A stretch of DNA of 64,000 bases from Bdellovibrionales bacterium (GCA_018646675.1 JABGUH010000025.1:1-64000), one strand, 5' to 3'; shown: positions 55,166 to 64,000, counted from the first letter of the stretch. Program-made: numbers and translations. The notes: generated from the sequence alone by a model not told the origin.

Positions 55166-56248
55166 TTATTCGATAGTTCTTAATTTTGTCTCATCAATAA
55201 TGTGGTCAAAGCGATCGGGAAATTTCCACTCCGCAGGAAGGCGTTCATCACGATTATATTGAATCTTGTGATAGCGACGTTTAACTCCCTGATCTGTTAA
55301 GAGATCAAATTGCTCCTTGATAATATGTAGCCCGATTACCTTACCTGCATCTCCACATTTGGTCTTAACCATCTGTCCCTCTTTGGGAAGAGACTTTCTT
55401 TTTTGGCAGTAGACTTGATCTTCATATCTAATACAGCACTTTATCTGGCCACATATTCCATTTAGTTTACTTGGGATCAAGGCGACAGACTGATTTTTTG
55501 CCATCTTGATGCCTACTGACCCATGGTTGTTTAGAAATGATGAACAACAGGTTTGAAGTCCACAGGCGGCGATTCCCCCAATGGCTGCGGCCCGCTCTCT
55601 AACTGAGATCTGTCGCAGCTCAATTCGCATCTTCAGCTTTGCTACTAACTGTTTAACAAGATCACGAAAGTCTACTCGGGCCGGAGCATTAAAGTAGAAA
55701 ACCGCTTTTTTACCAAACTGAGTGAACTCAACATGAGTTAGAGTCATCTCTAGTTTCAGCTGATCAATCAGCTCTTGGCAGGTCTCTTCTGCCTCTCGCG
55801 CCCGCTTGAGATTTTCAAATTCAAGCTTATAATCTTCATCGGTTGCTGATTGGGTGAGATTGCGAATGGGCAGCATGCTTTTTTGGAACTGAACTTTATA
55901 GGGGAACGAGTTGATATAGCCAACGGCCATTCCTCGGTCACTCATTGCAACGACTTTCTGGCCATATTTAAAGTTACGGTCAGCAATATTAAAGGGGAAG
56001 GCTTTGGCATTTCCCGGGAATCGCACTTGAACCATGGTGAGTTCCTCTCCATCGCTGTAGCGATTGTGGGACTTATTGGAGCTATCTGGAGGGGATAACT
56101 CCTCATCATTTTGTGCAGAGATATTCTCGTTGGTGGGGGGGAGATGTTCCTCGTCAGGAGATTCCACATCTTGTTCGATTTGGTCGTTGCTCATCAGGGC
56201 AGGATTATCTAGTAAAAGAGGTGGTTGGTCAAATATTGTGCGTCGCAC
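55166..56248 (-). CDS. ricT: PSP1-domain protein, RicT/YaaT-like
   Basis: The PSP1 C-terminal region has the family cysteine pattern GGIAACGLQTCCSSFL, VGIKMAKNQ, LNGICGQIKCCIRYED and Y-C. In Bacillus, RicT is part of an Fe-S complex that supports RNase Y. The order tmk-holB-ricT here matches the Bacillus arrangement. The first 60 residues are acidic and low-complexity. The start is uncertain: GTG 56248 or ATG 56194. Confidence 0.88.
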   Translation of the reverse strand: MRRTIFDQPPLLLDNPALMSNDQIEQDVESPDEEHLPPTNENISAQNDEELSPPDSSNKSHNRYSDGEELTMVQVRFPGNAKAFPFNIADRNFKYGQKVVAMSDRGMAVGYINSFPYKVQFQKSMLPIRNLTQSATDEDYKLEFENLKRAREAEETCQELIDQLKLEMTLTHVEFTQFGKKAVFYFNAPARVDFRDLVKQLVAKLKMRIELRQISVRERAAAIGGIAACGLQTCCSSFLNNHGSVGIKMAKNQSVALIPSKLNGICGQIKCCIRYEDQVYCQKRKSLPKEGQMVKTKCGDAGKVIGLHIIKEQFDLLTDQGVKRRYHKIQYNRDERLPAEWKFPDRFDHIIDETKLRTIE

Positions 56249-56270
56249 ATGTGGAAGTATCTTTAGAGAG

Positions 56271-57044
56271 TTAGCAGCTTTTGAGGAGCTGGAATAGTCG
56301 AGACGCAGCTATATTATGAAATTTCGAACACTGCTCGATATGGGCCAACAGCTTAAAAAATGACTGATGATCTTGGAAATTATTTGGTGATTGAAGCTTC
56401 TGCTCGATAATTTGCATGATTACTTCCTGCTGGCGGGCAGGGGAGAGCTTCAGTTTCCCAATTAATTGAGATTCAGACAGCTCTCCGGCCAGGTAGCGCT
56501 CAAATAGCTGCTCGCTTTTTTCACGACTGTCACTTTTGGAATTAGCTGGTAAAGAGGGAGTTACAGTGAGTGAGATTGCTCGAGAGCGAATAGTTGCCGG
56601 AAAAGATATCCCATTCCAGTTAAGAAACAGGACGGTACCGTTGCCTGCCTCTCCCTCTAGCATTTTTAGCAACTTATTAAAGATAATATCTGTAATTAAG
56701 TGGGTATCATTGATGATAGCGAACTTGGTTCTCCATTCAAATGGCCGATAATGGTGAAAGGTGAGCAGCTCTTTTAGCTCCTCGATCCGATAATTCTTAC
56801 CACTATCTTTGCCTCGATCAATTTTTACAAGGTCAGAGAGTCCTCCCTTCATTGCTCTTGCCGCCCCTGTTGGTGAAACTCCATTCTCGGCGATGGTAAT
56901 CTCTAGTAGCAGCTCATCGACCCAGTTTGTCAGGAGGGAGCGGCGCTCTTGATCGGGTAGATTACCTCCACAATTAAGAATGTAAAAGTGCCCTAAACGC
57001 TGCTCACGCCAACGCTTTAATAATGAGCGCTGCAGCTGGTCCAT
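56271..57044 (-). CDS. holB: DNA polymerase III delta-prime-like subunit
   Basis: It has the clamp-loader AAA+ fold without a functional Walker A: ILNCGGNLPDQ, YRIEELKELLTFHHYRPFEW, FAIINDTHLIT, NKLLKMLEGEAGNGTVLFL and TIRSRAISL. The SRC-type arginine finger motif is SRA. It begins immediately after tmk (no gap), the usual neighbour. Slightly shorter than typical delta-prime at 257 residues, missing part of the C-terminal collar. Confidence 0.85.
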   Translation of the reverse strand: MDQLQRSLLKRWREQRLGHFYILNCGGNLPDQERRSLLTNWVDELLLEITIAENGVSPTGAARAMKGGLSDLVKIDRGKDSGKNYRIEELKELLTFHHYRPFEWRTKFAIINDTHLITDIIFNKLLKMLEGEAGNGTVLFLNWNGISFPATIRSRAISLTVTPSLPANSKSDSREKSEQLFERYLAGELSESQLIGKLKLSPARQQEVIMQIIEQKLQSPNNFQDHQSFFKLLAHIEQCSKFHNIAASRLFQLLKSC

Positions 57045-57707
57045 CTATGACACCTCTTGCTTTGATATTTTTAATCTCTTCCAAACTTCACTCTGTATTT
57101 GTAATCTGACAGCCTCTTCACTCTGCTCACCATCAATTGGGATGACTCTAGTGGGGGCCATCTTTAAAGCTTGCTGGTAGCCATCAATGAGACGTGCGAA
57201 AAAATCCTGCTGTTCAGATTCAAAGTAATCTTTCTTTTGGCCTCGTTGCTCCATTCTTTGGAGTGAGGTGGGTAGAGATATTTGGAGATAGATTGTGAGG
57301 TGAGGCATGGTGGAGAGTGGAGGATATGAGTGAATATCCATAATTGTTTGGGGACCTAGACCTCTGGCCACACCTTGGTAAGCAATCGAACTATCCAGAT
57401 AGCGATCACAGATAACAACATTCTTCTCTTCGGCCAGAGCAGGTAGTATCACCTGATCAAGTAGCTGCGCACGGGCAGAGGCAAAAAGATAGGCTTCTGC
57501 CAGGGGGTGAAGTGGAGTGGACGAGTCGAGAATGGCACTACGTAGCTTCTCCCCAAATGTTGTGCCACCTGGCTCCCGCACCAAAGTAACCTGGTAGCCA
57601 CTCACTTCTAGCTCTGTTTGCAGATGAGTTATTTGGGATGATTTTCCCGCTCCTTCGATTCCTTCGAAGCTAATAAATAAAGAACTCTTGTTAATTGTGA
57701 TACTCAT
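57045..57707 (-). CDS. tmk: Thymidylate kinase
   Basis: P-loop FISFEGIEGAGKSSQITHL, the DR motif VICDRYLDSSIAYQG and VREPGGTTFGEKLR identify dTMP kinase, which makes dTDP. The length of 220 residues is normal. It heads the tmk-holB-ricT operon and stands 111 bases from the GYF-like gene. Confidence 0.95.
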   Translation of the reverse strand: MSITINKSSLFISFEGIEGAGKSSQITHLQTELEVSGYQVTLVREPGGTTFGEKLRSAILDSSTPLHPLAEAYLFASARAQLLDQVILPALAEEKNVVICDRYLDSSIAYQGVARGLGPQTIMDIHSYPPLSTMPHLTIYLQISLPTSLQRMEQRGQKKDYFESEQQDFFARLIDGYQQALKMAPTRVIPIDGEQSEEAVRLQIQSEVWKRLKISKQEVS

Positions 57708-57818
57708 CCAAGGGAAACCCTATCAATTTAGAAGCTAAAAAATAAGACAATATGCAGTATATCGTATTTTGACAAGTGGTGAATATCTATCTAACTATAT
57801 GAAATTAAGTGGTAATTG

Positions 57819-59246
57819 TTAAAATATCTCATCTTTAGAACTCTCTTCGCCTAGCTCATACTCAGCTGAGAGCTCATCAATTCCAATCTCTTCCTCTCCA
57901 TCTGCCCTAATATCCCCTTCGGCATCAAATTCCTCTTCTGGATCAATTGTATCTTTAGATAGACGACTTCTAATTTCATCTTGTTCAACCGGCGTTGATC
58001 CATCGTCATAGTTCTCATCACGATTGGTTTCTTCCGGGGTTACTTGATTGGCCAGCGACTCCTGCCTGCGCTTTAAAGCACGTTCCTTTTTAAGATTAGC
58101 ACTCTGGCGGTTTTTTCTTAAGCGCTCTCGTCGACGACTGATACTATCAGCAATTCTACGTTGTCTTGCCTCTTCTCGTTGTGCTCGTGTTGATGCGGTT
58201 GTGCGCTTTACCCTTCTAACGGTAGGTTTTGTTGGTTTGATTTGTGCCGCTTTATTCTTTTTAACTATTTTCCTCGTGGGGGTGCCCTGCACTTTTGCTT
58301 TGGATGGTACTGACCACTCTTGTTGCCAAGTGTTTGGAGTATCTCCCAGCATTTGAATAATTAGGAGGCTAAGTAAGATAGCGACTACAGCAGCAACGAT
58401 TTTGATCTTTTTAGAGCGAATGGTATCTAGCAGACGTTGTGATTGATATTCGGGGGTATAGTTATCATCATGAGTCGGATTAATAAGTGGAGTGTCTTCA
58501 ACTCGGGCACGTTCATCCTCGTCGTCTTTATGTTCTAGCTGCTCCCCCCCATCTGCTTGGTTGTGTCTATTCAGTGGGGTTGGCACTGTCTTGTGACCCA
58601 GACCACCTCCGGCCAACTGGCCGATATAGTGTAGTGAAGGTAGTGTATCTCGTTGATCAATTCGATCTTTTTGATTGGAAGGAGAGGTTTCAGCATAGAG
58701 AATTACATCGCTAGGACAGCTTTCGGGAAGTTTGGAGGCTGTTAGTATCCGTCGGTCAAAATCATTGACCTGATAAATTTTGCACCAGCTATTACCTTGA
58801 TCTAGAGATATCTGATCAGTAAGTAATATTTTTTTCTCTTTAATTTGGTCTAAAATCTCTTTTTTTGTGAATACCTGAGAACCTAGAGCATGTTTTAATA
58901 GGTGAACCTGGTCGCTATCCCCCAACGTTTTGAACGATATTATTGCTGGCTTACGTCTTTGAAATAGCGGATGCTCGTAGAGAGGCATCCACCCATTGGT
59001 GTCGGTGCTTTTAATTTGAGTATTGTTAGGCAGAACAATAGAGCCACTTTCCAGTGCCGCCTTTAGCTCACTTTTAGGAATGGGCCCAATGGTCTGATCC
59101 TTAGTTTTAACTGAGAGTACTTGATCCTCCGAGAGGTCTAGGCCAATAATATGCTCGGTGGAGAGAACCAGCTCTTCAATGGTAGCGGGTTTGCAAGGTT
59201 CTTCGCCCTTTTTGGCCTTGGCGGTAGCAACTTTGATTTTGCTCAT
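57819..59246 (-). CDS. GYF_2-like, single-TM protein with basic and acidic tail
   Basis: Residues about 45-105 and possibly a second copy (110-175) have a GYF_2-like pattern (TIGPIPKSELKAALESG, then NGWMPLYEHPLFQRR). A linker leads to one TM helix near 285-302 (IVAAVVAILLSLLIIQML). The remainder is extremely Arg/Lys-rich (about 320-410) and then acidic to the end. GYF_2 domains mediate protein contacts in many bacteria. The gene is divergent from motAB. ATG 59246 is preferred over GTG 59264. Function unknown. Confidence 0.65.
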   Translation of the reverse strand: MSKIKVATAKAKKGEEPCKPATIEELVLSTEHIIGLDLSEDQVLSVKTKDQTIGPIPKSELKAALESGSIVLPNNTQIKSTDTNGWMPLYEHPLFQRRKPAIISFKTLGDSDQVHLLKHALGSQVFTKKEILDQIKEKKILLTDQISLDQGNSWCKIYQVNDFDRRILTASKLPESCPSDVILYAETSPSNQKDRIDQRDTLPSLHYIGQLAGGGLGHKTVPTPLNRHNQADGGEQLEHKDDEDERARVEDTPLINPTHDDNYTPEYQSQRLLDTIRSKKIKIVAAVVAILLSLLIIQMLGDTPNTWQQEWSVPSKAKVQGTPTRKIVKKNKAAQIKPTKPTVRRVKRTTASTRAQREEARQRRIADSISRRRERLRKNRQSANLKKERALKRRQESLANQVTPEETNRDENYDDGSTPVEQDEIRSRLSKDTIDPEEEFDAEGDIRADGEEEIGIDELSAEYELGEESSKDEIF

Positions 59247-59279
59247 TACATCATCCAGTCCCACTACTGCTTAATAATT

Positions 59280-59312
59280 GTGGGAAGTTAGCTTGGTGAG
59301 AATAATTCCCAC
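59280..59312. promoter_or_regulatory. GTGGGAA/TTCCCAC inverted repeat between divergent genes
   Basis: A perfect 7-bp inverted repeat with a 19-base spacer lies in the 228-base region shared by motA and the GYF-like gene. It could be an operator or an RNA leader hairpin. No sigma-28 or sigma-54 promoter match is visible. Confidence 0.3.
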
Positions 59313-59474
59313 CCATTTCTATCAACCATTTCGGTCAAGTGATAAAAAAGCTTTAGAACATCTGACAGTTTTGGGCGGGAATTTTTTACCCTTTTGTGTA
59401 AAGTCATATAAATATTTAATATTAGTTATGAGCATCAGAGGGATGGAGTCCCCTTATACTCCATGGAGTATTTT

Positions 59475-60266
59475 ATGAATCTGTCATTTATTGGTGGGTT
59501 TATTCTAGGTTTGGCCGTGTTGTTGGGGTCGATCCTTATGGGGGTGGACAATCCCCTTATATTTGCTAATACCCACTCACTTTTGATTGTTATGGGTGGA
59601 ACTTTTGCTGCAGCAATGATCTGTTTTCCCTTTAACCATCTGATTGGAATTGTCCGAGTAATCTTACGTACCATGACTGGTGAGTATAGTGATCAGGCCC
59701 TAGTCACGATAGGTGAAATTGTTGAATTAGCTCGCAAAAGTTCATCCGGTGGATCACTGGGAGCAGAGCTATCTAATGTAGAAAACCCCTTTTTACGTGA
59801 GTGTTTAGAGCTGTCACTGGATGGAACGATCTCCGATGATGAGCTAGAGGATGTCCTTTATAATCGGGTCGAGATTCAGAATGTTAAATACAAACAGGAG
59901 GGGATGACTTTTAAGATTATCGCTAAGTTTCCTCCCGCATTTGGTCTGATTGGAACTACCCTCGGGATGATCTCCCTGTTACAAGGCATGGGAGGAGCAG
60001 GAGGCATTGAGAAGCTGGGACCTGCCATGTCTACTGCTCTGACTGCGACCTTCTGGGGATTGGTTTTGGCCAATATGGTGCTAATTCCCTTGGGAGAGAA
60101 TATGTCGACCGTCTCCCAACAGGACTTAATTCAAAGAAGAGTTGTCGTGGAAGGGGTGATGTTGCTTAAGGATCGAAAACACTACATGGTGGTAGAGGAG
60201 TACCTTAAAAGCTACCTCTCTCCGGCCATGAGGAACCGTCTGGTTACCAGTGGTGAAGCAGCTTAA
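59475..60266 (+). CDS. motA: Flagellar motor stator protein MotA
   Basis: It has four TM helices: N-terminal FIGGFILGLAVLLGSIL, a second about 34-52, then a cytoplasmic loop and the pair PAFGLIGTTLGMISLLQGM and ALTATFWGLVLANMVLIPL. This is the MotA/PomA arrangement. With MotB it forms the ion channel that drives rotation. GGAG lies six bases before ATG 59475; the upstream ATG 59463 is less well placed. MotB follows 18 bases later. Confidence 0.95.
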   Translation: MNLSFIGGFILGLAVLLGSILMGVDNPLIFANTHSLLIVMGGTFAAAMICFPFNHLIGIVRVILRTMTGEYSDQALVTIGEIVELARKSSSGGSLGAELSNVENPFLRECLELSLDGTISDDELEDVLYNRVEIQNVKYKQEGMTFKIIAKFPPAFGLIGTTLGMISLLQGMGGAGGIEKLGPAMSTALTATFWGLVLANMVLIPLGENMSTVSQQDLIQRRVVVEGVMLLKDRKHYMVVEEYLKSYLSPAMRNRLVTSGEAA

Positions 60267-60284
60267 GTGGTAGGATTAGAGTAG

Positions 60285-60995
60285 ATGGTAAAGAGAAAAT
60301 CTCGTCGTGAAATGGCTGCACGTTTCAAAACCGTCAATACCGATGTAATTGATGATGGAGAGGGCAACTGGCTAATCTCCTATGCTGATATGATGACCCT
60401 GCTGTGGGGTTTCTTTGTGGTGTTAACTATCTTTTCCACTCCTGATCCACGCAAGATGGAGAGGCTAAAAGAGGTTACGGCCAAGGCGATGGGGGGCGAA
60501 TACGAGAAGCCCTTCAATCAAGTGGGTAAGGAGCTAAAGCAAGTTGTTCGAGCGATGGACATGGGGGGGGAGATCAAGGTTGATAGTGTTACCGATGGTC
60601 TTCGTATTACCTCTGATGCCTCCCGCTTTTTTGACTCCGGTTCCGCTGATCTATATCCGGATGCTCAGGCAATTGTTATTGAGTTGGGTGAAATATTAAA
60701 AAATACCGCCAGTGGTTTTCGGGTAATAGTTGAAGGGCACACTGATGATCTTCCGATTAACACCAAAAAATTTCCGAGCAATTGGGAACTCTCTTTACGA
60801 CGAGCGAGCGAAGTGGTTCGTCTCTTTGAGAGTATGGGGATTAAACATAATATCTTACGTCCGATCGGTATGGCAGACATCCAACCATTAATTGATATTG
60901 CAGGCCTTAGTGGAAAAAAATTAAAAGTGGCAAGAAGAAAAAATCGACGTGTGGTGATTAGAATTCTCAAGAGAGTTCGTAAGCGTATCTTTTAA
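60285..60995 (+). CDS. motB: Flagellar motor stator protein MotB
   Basis: One TM helix (about 25-45) begins with WLISYADMMTLLWGFFVVL, holding the channel aspartate. The C-terminal OmpA-like domain (FRVIVEGHTDDLPI, NWELSLRRASEVV, KNRRVVIRIL) anchors the stator to peptidoglycan. Ion specificity (H+ or Na+) cannot be decided by eye. It is convergent with the barrel-like gene; the stops are eight bases apart. Confidence 0.95.
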   Translation: MVKRKSRREMAARFKTVNTDVIDDGEGNWLISYADMMTLLWGFFVVLTIFSTPDPRKMERLKEVTAKAMGGEYEKPFNQVGKELKQVVRAMDMGGEIKVDSVTDGLRITSDASRFFDSGSADLYPDAQAIVIELGEILKNTASGFRVIVEGHTDDLPINTKKFPSNWELSLRRASEVVRLFESMGIKHNILRPIGMADIQPLIDIAGLSGKKLKVARRKNRRVVIRILKRVRKRIF

Positions 60996-61003
60996 AACCA
61001 GGT

Positions 61004-61600
61004 CTAGTAGAACCTAGTTAATCCAATAAAAAAAAGAGTACCGCTCATAGTGATGCGATTATCCGTTGATGCTAATGATGCTACGGTGAAGTTAAATTCG
61101 GTATTTATTTCATAGGTGTGGCTTAGACGATAATCAAAACCCATCAGTAAATTGATATTGTAAAATATTCCATTCTGCTCATAGTCTGTAGTAATCGATG
61201 GATTCTCTCCCAAAAAATAGTTATAGCGTTTTAGTTCTGTTCCAACATAGAGGGCATAATTACTAAGAGAGCTGCCCCATAACGCTTGGGATGCATAATG
61301 GAGAGGATATCCACGCCCTAGAACGTATAGGCGGTAGATCGCTCTGATACCAAAAAGAGCGACGTTTTTATTTTGTAAATTAAAGTGAAGATCAGCACCA
61401 AAGCCAATTGAGCTGTAACGATCCCAAGCATAGTGTGCACTTAGGTCAGGATTGAATAGGCTAAGAGATGATCCGTCTAGTGTTTGCAGTGAGTGGGTGC
61501 CACTGACTGTTCGCATACTCAGCTTGAATTGCTCTGCACTGCCAGCCTGAGCGGCACCCAGTAGAATAAATATTAGGACGACAACTTTAGTTGTCGATAT
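61004..61600 (-). CDS. Outer-membrane beta-barrel-like protein, non-standard start (ATA?)
   Basis: The strand-rich protein (IGFGADLHFNLQNKN, YALYVGTELKRYNYFLG, ending FIGLTRFY with aromatic C-terminus) is a likely outer-membrane barrel. The only standard start in frame, ATG 61516, lies after a clear signal peptide. Upstream codons read STTKVVVLIFILLGAAQAGS, uninterrupted back to a TAG, with no ATG, GTG or TTG. The best candidates are ATA 61600 or ATC 61615. The N-terminal codons overlap the stop of the upstream subtilase gene (61587), so re-initiation is plausible. A base error is an alternative. Confidence 0.6.
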   Translation of the reverse strand: MSTTKVVVLIFILLGAAQAGSAEQFKLSMRTVSGTHSLQTLDGSSLSLFNPDLSAHYAWDRYSSIGFGADLHFNLQNKNVALFGIRAIYRLYVLGRGYPLHYASQALWGSSLSNYALYVGTELKRYNYFLGENPSITTDYEQNGIFYNINLLMGFDYRLSHTYEINTEFNFTVASLASTDNRITMSGTLFFIGLTRFY

Positions 61601-62894
61601 TTTGAAGTGCCCGATATGCGTCTACCCGTCCATTAGAGATTGACTTCCCATCCAATGCTTTGGTTTTGGCCGCAGTATTAACTAGACGATCAACCACCTC
61701 TTTGGGAGTAAGTTCTGGCTCAGAAGCGAGTAACAGTCCAACCACTCCACTTGCAAGTGGGGCCGCCATTGATGTGCCGGATAACTTCTTGTATCCTCCT
61801 CCCTTATAAGTGGACATAATCCCACTGCCAGGAGCAAAAATATGTACTGTTGAAGCACCGTAGTCTGAGAAGCCTGATTTTTTACCCGATCCTGCCATTG
61901 AACCAACCGAGAGGACATTATCAACCTTATATGCTGCAGGGTAGGAGGGACTAGAATCGTGGTTACGTCTACTGTTTCCGGCGGCAGCAATAAACACTAC
62001 TCCAGCTTGGTTGGCAGCAACAATCGCATCTTTTAGTGCTTGTGACTTCTCTCCACCACCCCATGAGTTAGAGAGAACTTTGGCCCCCATTCTTACGGCA
62101 TAGTCAATTGACTTGATTGCATCTTCACTCTCTCCGCTTCCACCACGTGATAGAAACTTAAGCCCCATCAGCTTAACATTGCCCATAACTCCAGCGACGC
62201 CTTCATTATTGTTATGGATTGCACCGATGTTGCCGGCACAGTGAGTACCATGACCATTATCATCATTAGGGTCACCATCATTATTAGAGAAGTCGTAGCC
62301 ATGGATATCATCAATAAAGCCATTACCATCGTCATCAACACCCTCTTTGCCATTCAGCTCTTGTTGGTTGGTCCACATATTTTGGGCCAAGTCCGGGTGG
62401 TCGTGGTCGACACCAGTATCGATCACGGCGACGATCAAATCTTGGTTGCCAGTAGATATATCCCACGCTTGTTTAACATTGACATCCTCTCCCTTGGTGC
62501 CGCCAAAAAACCAGCCACTATTGCTGCCGGTATTAATCAAGCCCCACTGCTTGGTAAATTTAGGATCATTCATGGTTGTGATCTCTTTAGTATCGCCACC
62601 CTCATCATTATGGGTAATTACGGGATAGATAGAGAGTTTAATTGAGGGCTCAATATAGGCAACATCAGGATGACTGCTTAGTATATTTAATGACTTATTA
62701 TCATCAGTTTCCAGAGTAAGATAGTCTCCAAAGGAGAGCTTCATATCTTGAAATGATCCTAAGCGCAGATTGCTCTTTTGAGCTAAAAAGCTTTTGGCTG
62801 CCCCATCTTTTAACTTAACAATATAACGGGTTCCAGCTTGAGCCTGAACAGCAAAAATAATAAGTACGATCAGTGGTAATAGTTGTTTGGCCAT
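61587..62894 (-). CDS. Secreted S8 (subtilisin-like) serine protease
   Basis: The signal peptide (LLPLIVLIIFAVQAQAG) is followed by an I9-like propeptide (TRYIVKLKDGAAKSFLAQK...VAYIEPSIKLS) and the S8 domain. The triad is visible: VAVIDTGVDHDHPDLA (Asp), GHGTHCAGNIGA (His) and SGTSMAAPLASG (Ser), with the oxyanion region SNSWGGG. Asp-rich loops (DDDGNGFIDD) probably bind calcium. ATG 62894 has AAGGA seven bases upstream. The barrel-like gene downstream overlaps its end. Confidence 0.93.
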   Translation of the reverse strand: MAKQLLPLIVLIIFAVQAQAGTRYIVKLKDGAAKSFLAQKSNLRLGSFQDMKLSFGDYLTLETDDNKSLNILSSHPDVAYIEPSIKLSIYPVITHNDEGGDTKEITTMNDPKFTKQWGLINTGSNSGWFFGGTKGEDVNVKQAWDISTGNQDLIVAVIDTGVDHDHPDLAQNMWTNQQELNGKEGVDDDGNGFIDDIHGYDFSNNDGDPNDDNGHGTHCAGNIGAIHNNNEGVAGVMGNVKLMGLKFLSRGGSGESEDAIKSIDYAVRMGAKVLSNSWGGGEKSQALKDAIVAANQAGVVFIAAAGNSRRNHDSSPSYPAAYKVDNVLSVGSMAGSGKKSGFSDYGASTVHIFAPGSGIMSTYKGGGYKKLSGTSMAAPLASGVVGLLLASEPELTPKEVVDRLVNTAAKTKALDGKSISNGRVDAYRALQNIDN

Positions 62895-63172
62895 AACATC
62901 ATCCTTGAAGTTAAAGGGGGAGACCCCCAAAATTTATCTAGTTATTCATCAGTAGTAAGCCTACCTGAGTTTTTAGCTGTTCTTCAATCGCTTTGCTTGC
63001 TGTAGTTGTAACTGTAAGAAAATGTTGGCATACCTGACTGAAACTGTCGGTTGGCGTGGATAAATTAATAACTTAAGAAAATAGTCACTTTAGTCGATAT
63101 GTCAGGTGGAATAGTCATAGGAGGGTCTACTTAAGGCCGCTTCGAGGTGATAAGAAACAAGGATTAGTCGAT

Positions 63173-63937
63173 ATGATTAGGACTAAGATGATGATTGCCA
63201 TGTTTACTCTCACTCTGCTTGTGATGTTAGGTTGTGATAAGCGCACCTATGTCAACAAATCCGGAGACAGTAATGGAGGGGGGACGACTCAAACTAGTAA
63301 TCCCGGAGGGGGAGGATCTTTTCCATCCGGTGATGGCTCAAGTGGTGGTGAAGCCGCTGGTACCGATCCCGATACTAATACAACTGACGGAACAGGGGAG
63401 AGTGCCTATAACTTTTTTACCTATCCAAATTTGATTGTTCATGGAACTCGTTTTGATAATGATCCCAGTCGAGTGGTTTGGGCATCGAATACCGCACCCG
63501 CCATGTCGGGTTTACAGAATCAGCTATTAACGGATTCGCGTTTTAATCTGCGGGTCTGGGCAAAAACTCAACAGGGAAATGCTACAGATAGTTATGGTGT
63601 TCCCTGTAACTGGTTGGCCTGGGCCCAACATACTCAGTTGCAAATGACGGTCTCTGTTCGTGCTCAAGGAGCGGTTAGTGGCGATACCAAGGTAATCTCC
63701 ATGCAAATTGATGATGCCTCACCGGACAAGCACTCTTTTCTTACCCCTTTTGGAACAACCCAACCATTGATTGTTGAGATCAAAAATGTAAAGTGGGACT
63801 ACTCCTGTATTTATGACCAAATGTATAATGATGGTAATGCTGCAGCTACTTACTGTCCTTGGGATCTAGTATGGAATAGTCAGTGTGTGATGTTTGATCT
63901 ACAAGTGGCGACAGATTATACCAAGGATTTTCCCTAG
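63173..63937 (+). CDS. Lipoprotein with Gly/Ser/Thr linker
   Basis: The signal peptide ends in lipobox MLGC (C21). Residues about 30-75 are a flexible Gly/Ser/Thr/Asp linker, then a folded domain of about 175 residues with several Trp and Cys (VPCNWLAWAQ, YSCIYDQMYNDG, TYCPWDLVWNSQCVMF). No family recognised. It is probably displayed on the cell surface or periplasmic face. Confidence 0.7.
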   Translation: MIRTKMMIAMFTLTLLVMLGCDKRTYVNKSGDSNGGGTTQTSNPGGGGSFPSGDGSSGGEAAGTDPDTNTTDGTGESAYNFFTYPNLIVHGTRFDNDPSRVVWASNTAPAMSGLQNQLLTDSRFNLRVWAKTQQGNATDSYGVPCNWLAWAQHTQLQMTVSVRAQGAVSGDTKVISMQIDDASPDKHSFLTPFGTTQPLIVEIKNVKWDYSCIYDQMYNDGNAAATYCPWDLVWNSQCVMFDLQVATDYTKDFP

Positions 63938-63962
63938 ATAGTTAGCTCTATATAGTGGAGTA

Positions 63963-64000
63963 TTACCTAATCAGCTCAACAATCTCTTTGGCCAAATTTC
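63963..64000 (-). CDS. Possible C-terminal end of a gene running off the right edge
   Basis: On the minus strand one frame reads NLAKEIVELIR then TAA, a plausible helical C-terminus. Too short to assign or confirm. Confidence 0.3.
   Translation of the reverse strand, partial: NLAKEIVELIR

Overview
This window is a chromosomal stretch of a Gram-negative, probably flagellated bacterium, moderately AT-rich by eye. Evidence for this is the many lipoproteins with lipobox cysteines, outer-membrane beta-barrel-like proteins, MotA/MotB, a ResB-type cytochrome c maturation protein and a HypA-F hydrogenase maturation set. The abundance of second-messenger proteins, a giant metzincin lipoprotein, a PSP1/RicT protein and class II ribonucleotide reductase resemble deltaproteobacteria-like lineages (Bdellovibrionota, SAR324 or relatives). 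That placement is an inference and cannot be settled here. There is no IS element, phage, CRISPR array, rRNA or tRNA that I can support.

Layout. 1-480: non-coding, with a 17-bp tandem repeat. 481-11905: a CTP-dependent lipid kinase-like membrane protein with a Gln/Glu repeat arm; a partner-switching operon (SpoIIE phosphatase, HATPase kinase, STAS-like zinc protein); a diguanylate cyclase carrying the same STAS-like domain; an orphan membrane sensor; a PEGA/TPR lipoprotein; and a membrane protein that looks like a FliF/FliG hybrid. 11922-16160: housekeeping (FKBP isomerase, RNase HI, TyrRS), a PTPS-III-like pterin enzyme and an M14 amidase. 16179-23094: two barrel-like proteins and a 1694-residue metzincin lipoprotein. 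23119-25751: an orphan CpaF-type secretion ATPase among unknown genes. 25793-29281: class II ribonucleotide reductase with two NrdR-like boxes upstream. 29653-34756: secreted unknowns, an adenylate cyclase and an orphan ParA. 34777-37259: the AMMECR1/Memo/radical-SAM trio. 37262-40972: ResB, tryptophanase and a flavin reductase. 40986-46482: hypABFCDE on the minus strand. 46720-49713: fructose-1,6-bisphosphatase, a DksA-type protein and a PPP phosphatase fused to PilZ. 49733-55156: a binding lipoprotein, a sensor kinase and two HD-GYP proteins. 55166-57707: tmk-holB-ricT. 57819-64000: a GYF-like membrane protein divergent from motAB, a barrel-like protein, a subtilase and a Gly/Ser-rich lipoprotein.

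How it works together. The accessory genes are dominated by signalling: one GGDEF, two HD-GYP-type and one PilZ protein, one cAMP cyclase, a PP2C/kinase/STAS switch and a sensor kinase paired with a binding protein. Motor and surface genes (motAB, the FliF/FliG-like protein, lipoproteins, barrels) are plausible outputs. The metabolic genes suggest anaerobic or microaerobic ability: O2-independent ribonucleotide reductase, hydrogenase maturation without a local hydrogenase, and tryptophanase. The least expected items are the STAS-like SFFxPY domain shared by the partner switch and the diguanylate cyclase, the FliF/FliG-like hybrid, the PilZ-tailed phosphatase, a HypA without its zinc domain, and two genes whose conserved N-termini begin upstream of any ATG, GTG or TTG.
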